From positions 119,159,751 through 119,223,750 of the forward strand of contig CAXKWD010000001.1 of the NCBI GenBank assembly GCA_964059195.1: DNA of 64,000 nucleotides. The letters run 5' to 3'. The translations under genes and the position numbers were made by a program. Source of the DNA: Ectobius pallidus (Eukaryota; Arthropoda; Insecta; Blattodea; Ectobiidae). Each line of letters starts with the position of its first letter. Positions within the stretch are counted from its first letter, which is position 1. A model generated the notes under the pieces. That model worked only from the letters and a program-made list of their open reading frames with translations, made no database searches and had not been told where the DNA came from. Shown here piece by piece: positions 47,836 to 58,830 of the stretch.

Positions 47836-48005
47836 TCGGCCTTGGTCGTGCATGCCCGCATCCGGATCTGAGGATTGTAGGTTTGAAATCCTGCAGAGTT
47901 CGACTGGTTTTTCAAGACGTAAAAATCGTTGGCAAGAAGTTCTCCGAGAGGGACTGTAAACCGTGGGGCCATGTCGTATATTTACAACACGTTAAAGAAA
48001 TCCCA
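47836..48005 (+). mobile_element. tRNA-derived SINE, family B
   Basis: The head GGCCTTGGTCGTGCATGCCCGC, a B-box-like GGTTTGAAATCC, CAAGAAGTTCTCCGAGAGGG and the end CACGTTAAAGAAATCCC match, in order, the inverted copy at 55241-55398. Open frames across it on both strands are accidental. Confidence 0.75.
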
Positions 48006-48567
48006 ATCAAAATTAGAGTTTCTTTACTGAATTCCTCTGCTCCTTTCACGTCCAAGTAATACCGTAGCTTCCTCTTGATAGTCGTCGAGACAATGGGTTT
48101 ACCACTTGTCACTCTGTCTTCTACAAGGAAATAAGCGTAAATAAGTTAGTATTCGGTAATGAAATCTCCACCAGAATACTCTATACTGCGTACGCCGAGT
48201 GGACAGGATATATGTATCCATTCATCCAATATCAGTTACAATAAAATTTATCATAATAATACTTCGAGCAATAGCAATGAGAAAAATAATATTGCCGTCA
48301 TAGTTATATGAGATAACGTACCATTGAGACAAAAAACACTTTATTACTTTGGGTTGGTCAAAATATTTCAAAGATTTTCATATCAGATTCCCCCTCTCAT
48401 ATTCCCTATAGCTTGATGCTGAAGTCGATCAAGATAATTCTTTTAAACAGTAAAATTGATTAAAACATATAAAATTACACAAAATTTGTAACTAAATGTC
48501 AGTGAACTCTTATTTGTGATTTGAATAGCACATTATTCTTGGAATAAATAGATAAAAATAGGCCCAC
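48006..48567. other. Non-coding stretch
   Basis: AT-rich, nothing recognised. Confidence 0.45.
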
Positions 48568-49545
48568 TGTGTGTGTGTGTGTGTTGTCCATGTGTGTTGA
48601 CCATGTGCAAATGATTGTAAATGTTTGAGAATCAGTTTGAAGGTTATTGTGATTGAGAGTATAAGTTTGAGTTAGAGTTTTTGTGTGATTGTGTTTATGA
48701 ATATGGGGGTGAGAATAAGCCTAATTGTTCGTTTGGGTTTGTGTATGATAGTATGATAAGTGTAGGAGTGATAGTAAATGAGTATAAGTGCTTACATATG
48801 TATATTTTTAGTGTGCCAGTTGAATATTTTAAGTGTGTAAGTTAAGAGTGTATAATAAGGGTATGTGAACGTTTGTATATCAAAGTGAGTCTGTTTGCAT
48901 TTCTATGTATGTTAGTGTGTCCTCCCAAGTGTATATTTTATGTATGGGATAATATCTGTAATGAATGAGTGTAGGTATACATGCATGTTTGCTAATTATT
49001 GTGTGTACATGAACGGGGGTTTGAGTGTTAATTTGACTGTATTAATGTGAGGGGTTGATTTTTAGTATGAGTGTCTCTTTAGGCTATAATGATTGTCTGT
49101 GTATGAATATGAGTGTGTGAGTGAGAACACTTGAGTTTTTTAACATGAATTTCTGTACTTGTGAGTGATATTTTATCCATGAGCTTGTAAATGTTTCATG
49201 CGTGTATGTGTTCGTGTTGAATATGTGTTTATGTATGTGCTTGTGTTTGTGAGTCAGTGCAAGTTTCTTTTTGTGACTTTGTATGGGGTTTGTTTGCTTA
49301 TGTGTTTGGGGATTGTGTGCTTTTATGCTGTGTATGTTTGTGTGCATATGTGTTTGCATTTGAATCTGTGTACGATATTTTCATGTGTAACCTATGTCGG
49401 CTATTTGTGAGAGTTAGTGTGTATTTTTATGAATGTGCATGGGTTTTATGTAAGTTAATTTGTGCTTACGTGTGTGAATTTTATGCGCTTGTATGTTTGT
49501 GTGTGTTATGTGCGCGAGCTTTCTTGTTTGTGTTTAAACTTATGA
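48568..49545 (+). repeat. 1-kb G/T-rich tract (degenerate TG repeat)
   Basis: It starts with (GT)n and continues for about a kilobase with T and G dominating the plus strand (TGTGTG, GTTTGTG, GAGTGTGTGAG words) and C nearly absent. Long frames on both strands (49084-49580) are composition artefacts with Val/Cys or His/Thr runs. Probably an old, mutated TG microsatellite. Confidence 0.75.
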
Positions 49546-49919
49546 TTGAGCACAATGAACCTCCGAGTTCCATAAAATAGATCATATTCCTTTAACCTAC
49601 TCTTCACCGGATATTTTATTATTATTATTATTATTTTATTTATTATTAAAATATCATAGTACAGGTAAAAACAAAAAACAACAGTACAAAAAAATGAAGG
49701 TATACACCTAGATGAGGAAAGCTCGTGTTTAGGGGTATAGCCTAATAGACAAATATAAATCCAATTAACTTATACTTCAATATACAGTATACTACAAACG
49801 AAAATTATAAATGCAAGAGTACATTGTATGTAAAACAATATTGTATCATTAACCAGTCGCTTATATAGAATTACAATATATATATAGAAATAAATTGGAT
49901 TGAAACATTGAAAAACAAA

Positions 49920-50110
49920 GCAAAATTAAAGTTGTGCTATTAATATTATATAATTTTTTTCCTCTTAAAATGTTTGAGATTGTTATTTATATATTCTGGG
50001 TGCTCAGCAATGAACCTGTTATACAATTTCAAACCATAGTTTTGACCATGTAATTGCCTTTGGTCGTCTTACATTTTGATTCAGCGAAACGAAAAATGGC
50101 GTTTCTTCTT
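49920..50110 (-). pseudogene. LINE reverse-transcriptase C-terminal relic
   Basis: The minus strand reads NYGLKLYNRFIAEHPEYINNN followed by LKHFKRK. This matches the layout (Y.GLKLYN.LP..I....FK.KLK) at the end of non-LTR reverse transcriptases, of the same general type as 14976-15371 but a different copy. Stops surround it. The 3' side (49610-49680) is ATT-rich, possibly its tail. Confidence 0.5.
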
Positions 50111-50124
50111 CTATTTTGACAATG

Positions 50125-50166
50125 GCTTAGGAATTGCCTATTGTCATTGAGTAAGTAAGTAGGTTT
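50125..50166 (+). repeat. LINE 3' terminal scrap with AGTA tail
   Basis: GCTTAGGAATTGCCTATTGTCATTGAGTAAGTAAGTAG is the plus-strand form of the 3' ends seen inverted at 31523-31560 and 36660-36700. Only about 40 bases remain, a severely truncated insertion. Confidence 0.6.
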
Positions 50167-51083
50167 CTGAGCGATAGTGTTTATGTGTGTGTTTGGGTGG
50201 GATTTATATAAGTTTATTTGTGTCCGCGTATTATTGTTTATGCGTCTTTGTGTGTGTCATGATTCTCTATATTCGGTTCAGAAGAAGAGCACAAAGGATA
50301 CAGTGCCATTCAAACAAAGTTGAGTCCTTAAATAATGCTTTCTAGATGAAGTAATTGCTGTTGCACTTTGATTTCTAAGATATTATATACGGGTATACAG
50401 TAATGTACCTACTTAAGTAAGTAGTTCCATTTATGCTCAGATTAGCAATGTAAAAGCATTTTCCTGCTTAAAAATATTCGCTTCCTTTCAGCAATGATCT
50501 ATCTGAAGAAATGCGTTCAAACAAAAGCTGAACATTACTTAAATATAAAAGCCTCTTTTGAAACCACATCAAAGGACTGCTTTAAAGTTTCTTAACAGTG
50601 TGTTTGCAACAGTGTCGACAGTTTGCAGGAAATGGGCGTTAACAGCTCTGAAAGAATTCTCACGGCAGCCACACAGCAAAATCAATGTTACTACGGTGTG
50701 GTAGGTACGTATTTCTAATGCTCATTTCAGTCTCCACTTCCTTTTTTGTTCTTTGTGGTACTTGACTAGTCTGCCAGGAACAATAACGTAAGAAGAAAAG
50801 CATCTCGTAAGAGGAACTAAATCGCTTGCTTTTCAGAAGAGAAGAATACAGGGTGGGTACAATTAAATTATTCACCAAATCTTTCAACATTTTAGAAAAA
50901 ATCAGTTAAAAACCATGGAGCTAGATAATTGTCCCATTGGATTTTTGAAAACTTCCTCTTTCCTAAAGACTAGCTAGTAATACGGAAGGAATACGTTGTA
51001 CTAAACAGTATGAACAAAACTCAAATAAATTAAACTGATGAATGACAAATTAACTAATCAATAAGAGACTTAATCAAGAATGA
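50167..51083. other. Non-coding stretch
   Basis: GT-rich to about 50270, then AT-rich. The minus-strand frame 50660-50890 shows no domain. Confidence 0.4.
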
Positions 51084-51365
51084 ACATGATAAATTAAGGA
51101 AGAAAGACAGAAAGAAATAAAGAAAGAAAGAAAGATAGGAAGGAAAAAGAATGATTGATAGAAGGAAAAAGAAAGATAGAAAGAAAATAAAAAGAAAAGA
51201 AAGAGTGAAAAACTTGTTTAACGGAACACGACAAATTAAGGAAAAAAAGACAGTCAGAAAGAAAGAAAGGAAGGAAAAATAAAAATTTATAGAAGAAAAA
51301 AGAAAGAAAGAACATAAAAAGGAAAGAAAGAATATAAAAAGGAAAGAAAGAGTGAAAAACTTGTT
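51084..51365 (+). repeat. GA-rich tract with internal duplication
   Basis: Degenerate GAAA repeats. A unit starting ACA(T/C)GA(T/C)AAATTAAGGAA and ending AGTGAAAAACTTGTTTAACGG occurs twice, about 145 bases apart. The phenylalanine/serine-rich minus-strand frame here is an artefact. Confidence 0.8.
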
Positions 51366-54300
51366 TAACGGTTAAATGAATCTAACCTAAGCTGAATAAT
51401 CCTAGGCTGAAAATTCCGAAAAAATAATAAACTTCTTTGAAAATTGTCTTTTAAGATAATTTTTCCCTCGCTGACATAAAGATAAATTATTGTTATTATT
51501 ATTATTTGAAGGAAAATGGAAAAAGAAGCAGGAGGATGAAATTGAGGAATAGTAGGAGGAGAAACGCAAATTTAATGTTTATACTGAGTCAACATACAGG
51601 CTATCTTTCCACATTTCTATTTAAGCGTATACATTTGAAGCAGTTAAGTCTTATGAAGATTTAAGAAATGCTAGGGTTTCTCTTTAACACAAACGTACCA
51701 TCCATTTACCACCAATTTTTATATCCAAACGTTATAAAACCTCGAGTATAATACATTGATATAAATAAATAGTAAGTTTGACTAAACAACGAAACTACAA
51801 CAGTGAGGTAAAATTAAATAAAGTATGCATTCTTAGTGGCATTATAGAGGCATGTATGAACCAGTATGAACCAGCCGCCTCTGGCTGTATTAAACAATGG
51901 CATGTGTTGGCTATGTATACAGCATCCGGCAACCACACATGCGTCTGATCAGGATGTAGCGATACAACTTCTCCATCATTTGACTGTGAAGAGACATTTA
52001 ATAACCGGATGGTCATGTATGGGTACTGCGACGGATAAATTGCTCCCTTATTTAACGTATTTCCCATCTATAAAGCCATCCTTTCCATACTCAGAATTCC
52101 ATGTGTAATACATGCATTTACAGAGATGGGACGCTTTTCCTGTGTTATTTTTTCTGTCAGAGCACATAAACTTTAAAATACAACCGGAAATAAGTCGTCG
52201 TGCAAACAATAGTAAAATTAAATTAAATCGTGGCGTGTTTACCATATCTCTATTCATTTTATTGGTTTGCCACTAAGAAAGACTTCATCACACTTAGATA
52301 TATAGAGGAAAAATTATACTTCAGCGGAACAGGAGGCCGGGACCTCCTACTACACGGAGTAATACTCAGATATAATCATATTTATCCGATATTTCTGTAG
52401 ACTGTGAGAGCCCTGAGATATCCCTAGACAACATGTTTTAGATCTAATTGCGAGGGATATTAATCCCGAAATCGATTATTACAAGATTACAAATTGCTTC
52501 ATTGATTTGATAATCCAATACGTTTATTTACTTCTTCTTGAGGATGCCATATCATAAAAGAATGACTGTAAACGACTATTGTCATCAAGGTACTGCCTCG
52601 ACTGTACCCATTGTAGTTTCCCGTTGTCTTCCGCTAGGCGAATTAATGATAAAAGCAAGGAAAAATGTCTGAGGAACCGAGAACCCAGTGCCAGAGAAAT
52701 TCGACTTTTCTTTTAATCGTTGGAGGAAAGATATCGACAAAATGAAACCTATCTAGACAATTTTGTACGAGATTGAGCCTTCGTCCTCTTACTCTGCGAT
52801 TGTAAATAAAAATGAGTCAATAGGCTGAAGTAATAATAATTTAAACTTAATACCCTACAGTGTCTTCCAATCCTAAATTGATAAACTCATAGCACACTCA
52901 ACTAAAAGCAAGTACAGAAGAAACTACAACTGACGCAAAATGTCAGTCCTAGTTTAAAAACCATAGCTTGTACAGTCCCACCGAATCACGCCAATAAGAT
53001 TAGGTCTAATAACCTGCTCTTAATCTTTTATTTAAAAATAATCTTCATGAGGTTTTAGCCTATAAAGCGTATTGTTTTCTAATTCTTTTAAGCTTTTAAG
53101 ATCTACTTTAATTCTTTTGGAGTATAAAGGTACAAAAAATCCAGAAAAAGTATCCTTATCAGCCAATGGAATTAACATATGAAACAAATCATATTACAAG
53201 AAAATAGGAATTTACATTAGTCTATAGATCAAGTCAATTATGGCAAAAAAGCACCTGCTAATTTTGGCGTATACTGATTATTGAATTGGTTCCCATGAGG
53301 TAGCATGGAAGTTTTCGATATAAATCTTTGATAAAGACAAAACATGTGAAGATATCTACAAAAAGGCGAGGAATTGTTTGACTGCACCCACCATAAATCC
53401 AGTAACTCTCGCAATTTTATTTACAAAATGGAATTGTGGTCTCAATGAATCTATACTCCGGCTATTCATACAAGTCTGTTCTTATTTTGGATCGATGTTA
53501 TAAAATAATATAATGTTGAGTCCTGTGATATCAGGCTAATGTCTATCCTGCGGCGTGATCCCTCTTGATCTATGCTGTTATTATATTAGGTCTTTATTTT
53601 TTGTTACTTTCGCAATTTTAATTAAAGTTCATAGAAATTAAGTGCTAAAATAAACCTGTTTCACTGCAGTTTCCTGTTTTTCCGTTCTCATTAAGAAACA
53701 CACAAAAACAAGAAACTTAAAGGGGAATTATGTTGCTTTATATTAACTTATTATCTAACACCTGAAATTTAAAAATAAATGTATAAACATATTGTTTTTA
53801 ATGTAAGTTCGGTGGTAGCTTGTTCAATCAACGTTACAGGGGTAAGAATGAAAGCAACGGAATAGAGGAACCACATTCTATCCCTGAATGAACTTTTTCT
53901 GTATCGATAATTTTGTTACACGGTATAGATGGGATATTTTCCTAGCTTGTTTCGTAAACATGGCCAGTAAACTTGTAATACGTTCAAAAATCATGTACGG
54001 AATATTAATTAAATTTGTACTGTTGCAATATTAGAAAAATAATTATAAAAATTAAGTTTAAGCTGAACTACGGTGACTGTCAGATAGAGGCTTCAGACCT
54101 TATTACGTGAATTAATCGCATGGGTCCAGATAAAAAAACAAAAGACCTTAAAAAAAAGAAAGAATGAAAGCGAAAAATATGTTTGGAAAGCATTTGTTCT
54201 ACAATTTAGCCCACATCTTTCTTGCGGGATTACTTTGTTCGTGATGATCTGACCAAACAGATAATATGACCATTAATCTGGCTACTGTTGTATCTATTGC

Positions 54301-55240
54301 TCTTTGATACTGAAGGATTTTCATATGGTTAGGTGATAAATTTAGCTCCATCCTACATTAATTAGGCCCATAGGCCTATACTAACAAAGAATTTATCTAC
54401 AACAGTACAATTACGTTACTTAATTCTTTGGTAATCCTGAATTAGGTTCAAAGCTTAGCATGAATCATTCGCTATAAAACTTACTGCGAATCAATTGTGC
54501 CTAAACCGGTAAACATAGAAAGTAGCTTCACTCATCCATAGAACTAGGAGTCATACTAAAATAAAATATCGTCTTTATAATGTTTTAGTACACTTGGAAT
54601 ATACAGTGATTTATTCTTATTAGGGTGTGGAAACAAATAAATAAATAATTATCCTAATGTGTTCATAAAGAAGTAACACAACAATGTTATCGTATTTTAA
54701 TGACAATACAGGTACGCCGCGAACATGCGGCAACTTCTCTTACGGAGAAACAACTCCTGTATCCCTTCTGACACCTACAGGCGAATTACATTCGGAAGCT
54801 ACTCTTGATTTGATGAAGCAGCGTCCACTTTGACAGTAAAGCACTAACATCAAGTACTGTTATATCCAGACAGTAGGCCTACTTTTACCAGTAGCTTTCC
54901 ATAAATTACATTGAGAGATAATATTTAATAACTAATTGTACCGGTATGTAGTTTTATATGTTTTAATCAGCTTTGCAGCTTGATTACTCTAGCATCTAGC
55001 TATATTGAATAAGGGGATGGGGAATCTGATACATCCATGAATATCGAGGCAATGTGGTTGACCAACACAAGTAATCTAGAATGTTTTTCTTTTTGTCTCA
55101 AAGTTCTCTATCTCATAAATACGACGGCAGTTTCATTGCAGTCATTACCATTGTTCGTTATATTTATTACCATTACATAATAATTATTGCTATTACTACT
55201 AACAAGTATTGGACGAATGAAAGCTCTAAATTAGATTAGG
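51366..55240. other. Non-coding stretch
   Basis: No transposon ends, SINE boxes or domain-bearing frames were recognised. The overlapping frames 51795-52108 on both strands are of ordinary composition but match nothing I know. Confidence 0.35.
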
Positions 55241-55398
55241 AATTCTTTAACGTGCCATAAATTTACGGCACAGGACCACAATCCCTCGTGGATGACTTCT
55301 TGTCCAGGAATTTTAGCTTACGTCCTACCTCGGCAGGATTTGAAACCACCACCTTCGGATCCAAAGGCGGGCATGCACCACCGAGGCCTACGTGGCAA
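55241..55398 (-). mobile_element. tRNA-derived SINE, family B
   Basis: The minus strand reads GGCCTCGGTGGTGCATGCCCGC (A-box head), GGTGGTTTCAAATCC (B-box region), CCGAGGTAGGACG, GGACAAGAAGTCATCCACGAGGG and the 3' end GGCACGTTAAAGAATT. It pairs with 47836-48005, and its head with 465. Confidence 0.75.
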
Positions 55399-55821
55399 GT
55401 AGGTTATTATAATTGTTATATTATTAAAGTATTATTACATTTTATATGAAAATAAAGATTTACAGGACGTAACTTTTGCCATTGAGTAATATAAATGTAT
55501 TTTGAACGATTTCGGCATTAACCATACCTAATCAATGAAGACAGGTTGATTAGAATAATAGGCGTAAATTGACTTGATTCTTTAAAAAATACAGGTGACT
55601 GTAATATACCTAGCATAAAACTAAGATCCCTCAATATGTCAGGTTTTCCCTTTATTATATTCCATTTATTTTACGTAAGGATAGTAACCTAAAGAGAGTA
55701 AGATACTGAAAATTGAGCTACACGTGTTCCTCTTTATTATTTTGGTGTTATAACGGAGCAGACAGTAAATTTTAAAAACTAGAAAAGGTCATATGTCAAA
55801 GATTGCTCAATTTATTGTACA
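55399..55821. other. Non-coding stretch
   Basis: AT-rich DNA between two SINEs; nothing recognised. Confidence 0.45.
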
Positions 55822-55833
55822 TTTGAATGTTAG

Positions 55834-56149
55834 GTCCGCCGGCGTGGTCTTGTGGTTAGCGTTGCTGACTACAGATCCGTCGGCCCGGGTTCGATTCCCG
55901 GTACCTCCTCGGATTTTTCTGAGGTAGAGAGGTCTGGTAGGGGTGCACTCAGCCTCGTGATTCAAATTGAGGAGCTACTTGATAGAGAAGTAGCGGCTCC
56001 GGTCATGAAAACCACCATTAACGGCCGTGGGTGTCGGCATGCTGACCACATGCCCCCAATCCTGCCATCTGCCTTACTGTAGATGACGCAGCGGTCGGGT
56101 GGTAGGCCAAGTCCCTCCAGGGATGTAGCGCCACGGAGTTTAGTTTAGT
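55834..56149 (+). mobile_element. tRNA-derived SINE, family A, full length
   Basis: The best-preserved copy. It has TCCGCCGGCGTGGTCTTGTGG (A box), GGGTTCGATTCCCGG (perfect B box), GAGGAGCTACTTGATAGAGA, GATGACGCAGCGGTCGG, GTAGCGCCACGG and a TTTAGTTTAGTTT tail. Perfect 12-base duplications TTTGAATGTTAG flank it (55822-55833 and 56150-56161). Its Pol III promoter looks intact, so the family may have been active recently. The 76-codon frame inside is not a gene. Confidence 0.95.
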
Positions 56150-56161
56150 TTTGAATGTTAG

Positions 56162-58044
56162 TTGTTCTGTATTATTGTAGTGATATGTTAATTAAGATTG
56201 CCTAACGTAGCTTGCTGGTTCCTTTTAGTTTTAAGTTAAGGTGATTTAAGTTGGTGTTATTTAGCACGAGCAATTGTATGAAGACGAGGCACAACTTCTT
56301 GTTTATATTTGAAATGTGCTATTACGTTCACAAAATTCAACGCATATTAATTTAGATAACTTTGTACGGTATAAATGATGCTAGGATTGGAGGTATGCAT
56401 TCTCTTTTATGGTTGGTGTTTCTAGAGTTCCAGCCAGCAGCAGTAGAATTAATTCGGAACTCTGCTTAAGTAGGATAAATGCAGGTAAAATGGGTCTTGG
56501 TGGCTCTGGGATACAGTAACTAGCACTGATATGACTTAATTCGTCACCAGGGATCGCCACCAGCCACGCCAAACTTGTTACTTCACACTAATAACGTGTC
56601 ATAAATAGCTAACTCTACACCATCTCACATTATTAAACTGAAAACACGATATTTATTACGAACAAAGCAAGTTAAAACTTGGGTCTGAAATTATTTACGT
56701 TACTTCCAACAATGCTTTATCTTAAAGTAAACTTGAATTTTATTAAATAATTTTTTTTAATTTCTGCTTACCAATCCCAGCCATCTGCTTGTGGCAAGAC
56801 ACCCGAAATATTCAATAAAAGACTAAAATACATTAAAATGCAATAAAATGTACGATTAAAACCATTAGCTCAGCAATCTTTATTCTGTGCTGGCTTGGCC
56901 TTTCGAAAATCGTTTAGGGCATGCGTTAGTAGATCGAAATGATCGAGATGCAGTACTAATTTGCTTAAAAATAATTGATTAAAACTCTACTTCCCATGAA
57001 AAGGTACCGTCATTTTTCTGTTACTTTCAAGAACTTTCTAATTGCCATTATTATGTCCTTGGAACTTGGTTCCGCTTCGTGAAAGAAATAGAAATGTGAT
57101 AGAATATATTTATGCGACGGAGTCAATCCGTCAATTCTTGTGTCAGTACTGTTCATCACAGTTCCCTTTGCCTGCTCGTTGGCCAATTAAGTATCACATA
57201 ATATAGTGCATTGTAAAATAATGCCGAGGCACTATTCGGTCACGTCAGCCATGACCTCGCAAACATATCAACTAATTGTGGCATTGATAAATTGTAATGA
57301 GTTATGGATCATGCTATTGTATTTGATCGTGCTGTCCTAACATTTGCTTACGTACTCAGGGGTAAACAGTGGCCACTCTGTCTTTATTAGCGAGTTGACA
57401 TAGTACTAGACCTAATAATAGGGACTATAGTGTCTGCCAAACTAGTGTGCCCTTTCAGGTCACGCAACCAAGCTACCAGAGAATACAGATTCAAATCGTC
57501 AGGACTGAAGTTCTTGAAAATGTTTGATTGATGGCTCTGTATGTCGTAAAAAAAGGGAAATACAAGCAGATAGTTTTTATTCTGTGTTAGGAACACTTGT
57601 TTCACAAGTATTGGCTGTTTTCTTTTAATCCGGAAAATTTATTTGTAACTTTATTAAATTTACTATTTGTTTTTGTAATTTATGTTGCTATTTATGTATA
57701 GACAGACTGGAAGTATTTAACAGAACAGTCTGTGGCAATGGATAATGATAAGATAAATATAATATCTATTTTGCATTTTGAAATCACGTCCACGGTTTAT
57801 GAGATAGGTTAATAATCTTCGCAGACCGGCAACGGCGCACGGCCAAGATCGCCCAAGCGGTATTAATTCGCCAGTATGAAAACAAACCACTTCTTGACGA
57901 AGGTATGTTGCAATATTATGTGGAGTATGCGATCGACCTATTAATTTTTGTATGCACAAAAACTGCCAACTTCGTTGAAAAATCCCGAAAGGGACCATTA
58001 TTCTTTATTCTTTCATCTGCTAACGTAGCTCTAGCGAGAGAAGC
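56162..58044. other. Non-coding stretch
   Basis: No gene. The 24-base word starting GAGATAGGTTAATAATCTTC at 57801-57824 recurs at 58492-58515 downstream of the mariner relic. 57825-58044 may include the mariner 5' untranslated part, but no inverted terminal repeat was found. Confidence 0.4.
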
Positions 58045-58562
58045 GTGAACTATGCAACAATGGCGCGCATGTTACTATCGTCCACTTGTGAAGAGCAGCG
58101 AGGTGTAGTGCGATTTTTATGGGATAAAGGGCATAACCCGAGTGAAATTCACAGGGACATCCGTGGCGTGTATGGGGACGACTGTATGGACCGTAGCAAT
58201 ATCTGCAGGTGGTGTGCATTCTTCGAAGATGGCCATGATAACTTTGTGATGAATCACGTTCCGGACGGCCGGCAACAGATGCAACCACACAGAATGTCAC
58301 AGCCATCGGACTTTCATTTGTTTGGTCCCATGAAGAAATTCCTGGCCAGTAAACGCTTTGTGTCAGATGCAGAAGTGAAAACAGCAGTCCGCAGATGGCT
58401 ATACTTCAACCGAACGGACCTCTATGAACAGGGTATTTTGAAACTGGTATCATGATGGGAGAAATGTGTTTAGAATCTTGGCGACTATATAGAGATAGAT
58501 TAATAATCTTCGCAGGTATCATGATGGGAGAAATGTGTTGAAAATCTTGGCGACTATATAGA
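58045..58562 (+). pseudogene. Internally deleted mariner transposase
   Basis: The N-terminal frame has EQRGVVRFLWDKGHNPSEIH and SNICRWCAFFEDG, the paired helix-turn-helix of mariner transposases (residues about 17-67). Near residue 78 it jumps directly to QPSDFHLFGPMKKFLASKRF, the C-terminal end with the last catalytic aspartate (PSDFH). About 200 residues with the first two catalytic aspartates are missing. It then ends KLVS and TGA where arginine is usual, while WEKCV.NLGDYIEK continues after the stop. The 46-base 3' end is tandemly duplicated (58446-58491 and 58515-58560) around a copy of an upstream 24-base word. Normal length is near 350 residues, so it is dead. Confidence 0.85.
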
Positions 58563-58627
58563 AAAATAGACAAAAGATGCCCCTTCGTGTGTGCATTTCT
58601 TTGTAATTGTACCTATTAAACTTTTTG

Positions 58628-58664
58628 TAAAAAATATTATTGTGCGTTACTTTTCGATCCGCCC
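58628..58664 (-). repeat. Candidate mariner terminal inverted repeat (right end)
   Basis: On the minus strand it reads CTAGGGCGGATCGAAAAGTAACGCAC-like sequence, the style of a mariner end, about 70 bases after the transposase stop. No partner was found upstream, so the left end is missing or altered. Confidence 0.4.
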
Positions 58665-58770
58665 TAGTAGTAATGAAATAAACGGTCCAGGGTTTCATAT
58701 TCGTGGAGCTCGTGACGGAACTTGCGGTTCGTTGCCCATGGCCCATGAAAATATCCAGGGCAAGCTGCAA

Positions 58771-58830
58771 TAGAATTATAGTGCATCAGGATTTGGGTTC
58801 GAGTCCCGCCGCAAGGCAACGGTGTTTGTT
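58771..58830 (+). repeat. SINE fragment with B box
   Basis: TTTGGGTTCGAGTCCCGCCGC is a good B-box/T-arm sequence, preceded by GCATCAGGA. No body or tail can be followed beyond about 60 bases. Confidence 0.45.

Noticed and set aside
49084..49580. Overlapping long frames on both strands in the G/T-rich tract
   Set aside because: Stops are rare because of base composition; residues are repetitive Val/Cys or His/Thr runs.
51094..51315. Phe/Ser-rich membrane-like frame on the minus strand
   Set aside because: It is an artefact of the GAAA-rich tract, not a real membrane protein.
55852..56082. 76-codon open frame
   Set aside because: It lies inside the full-length family A SINE.
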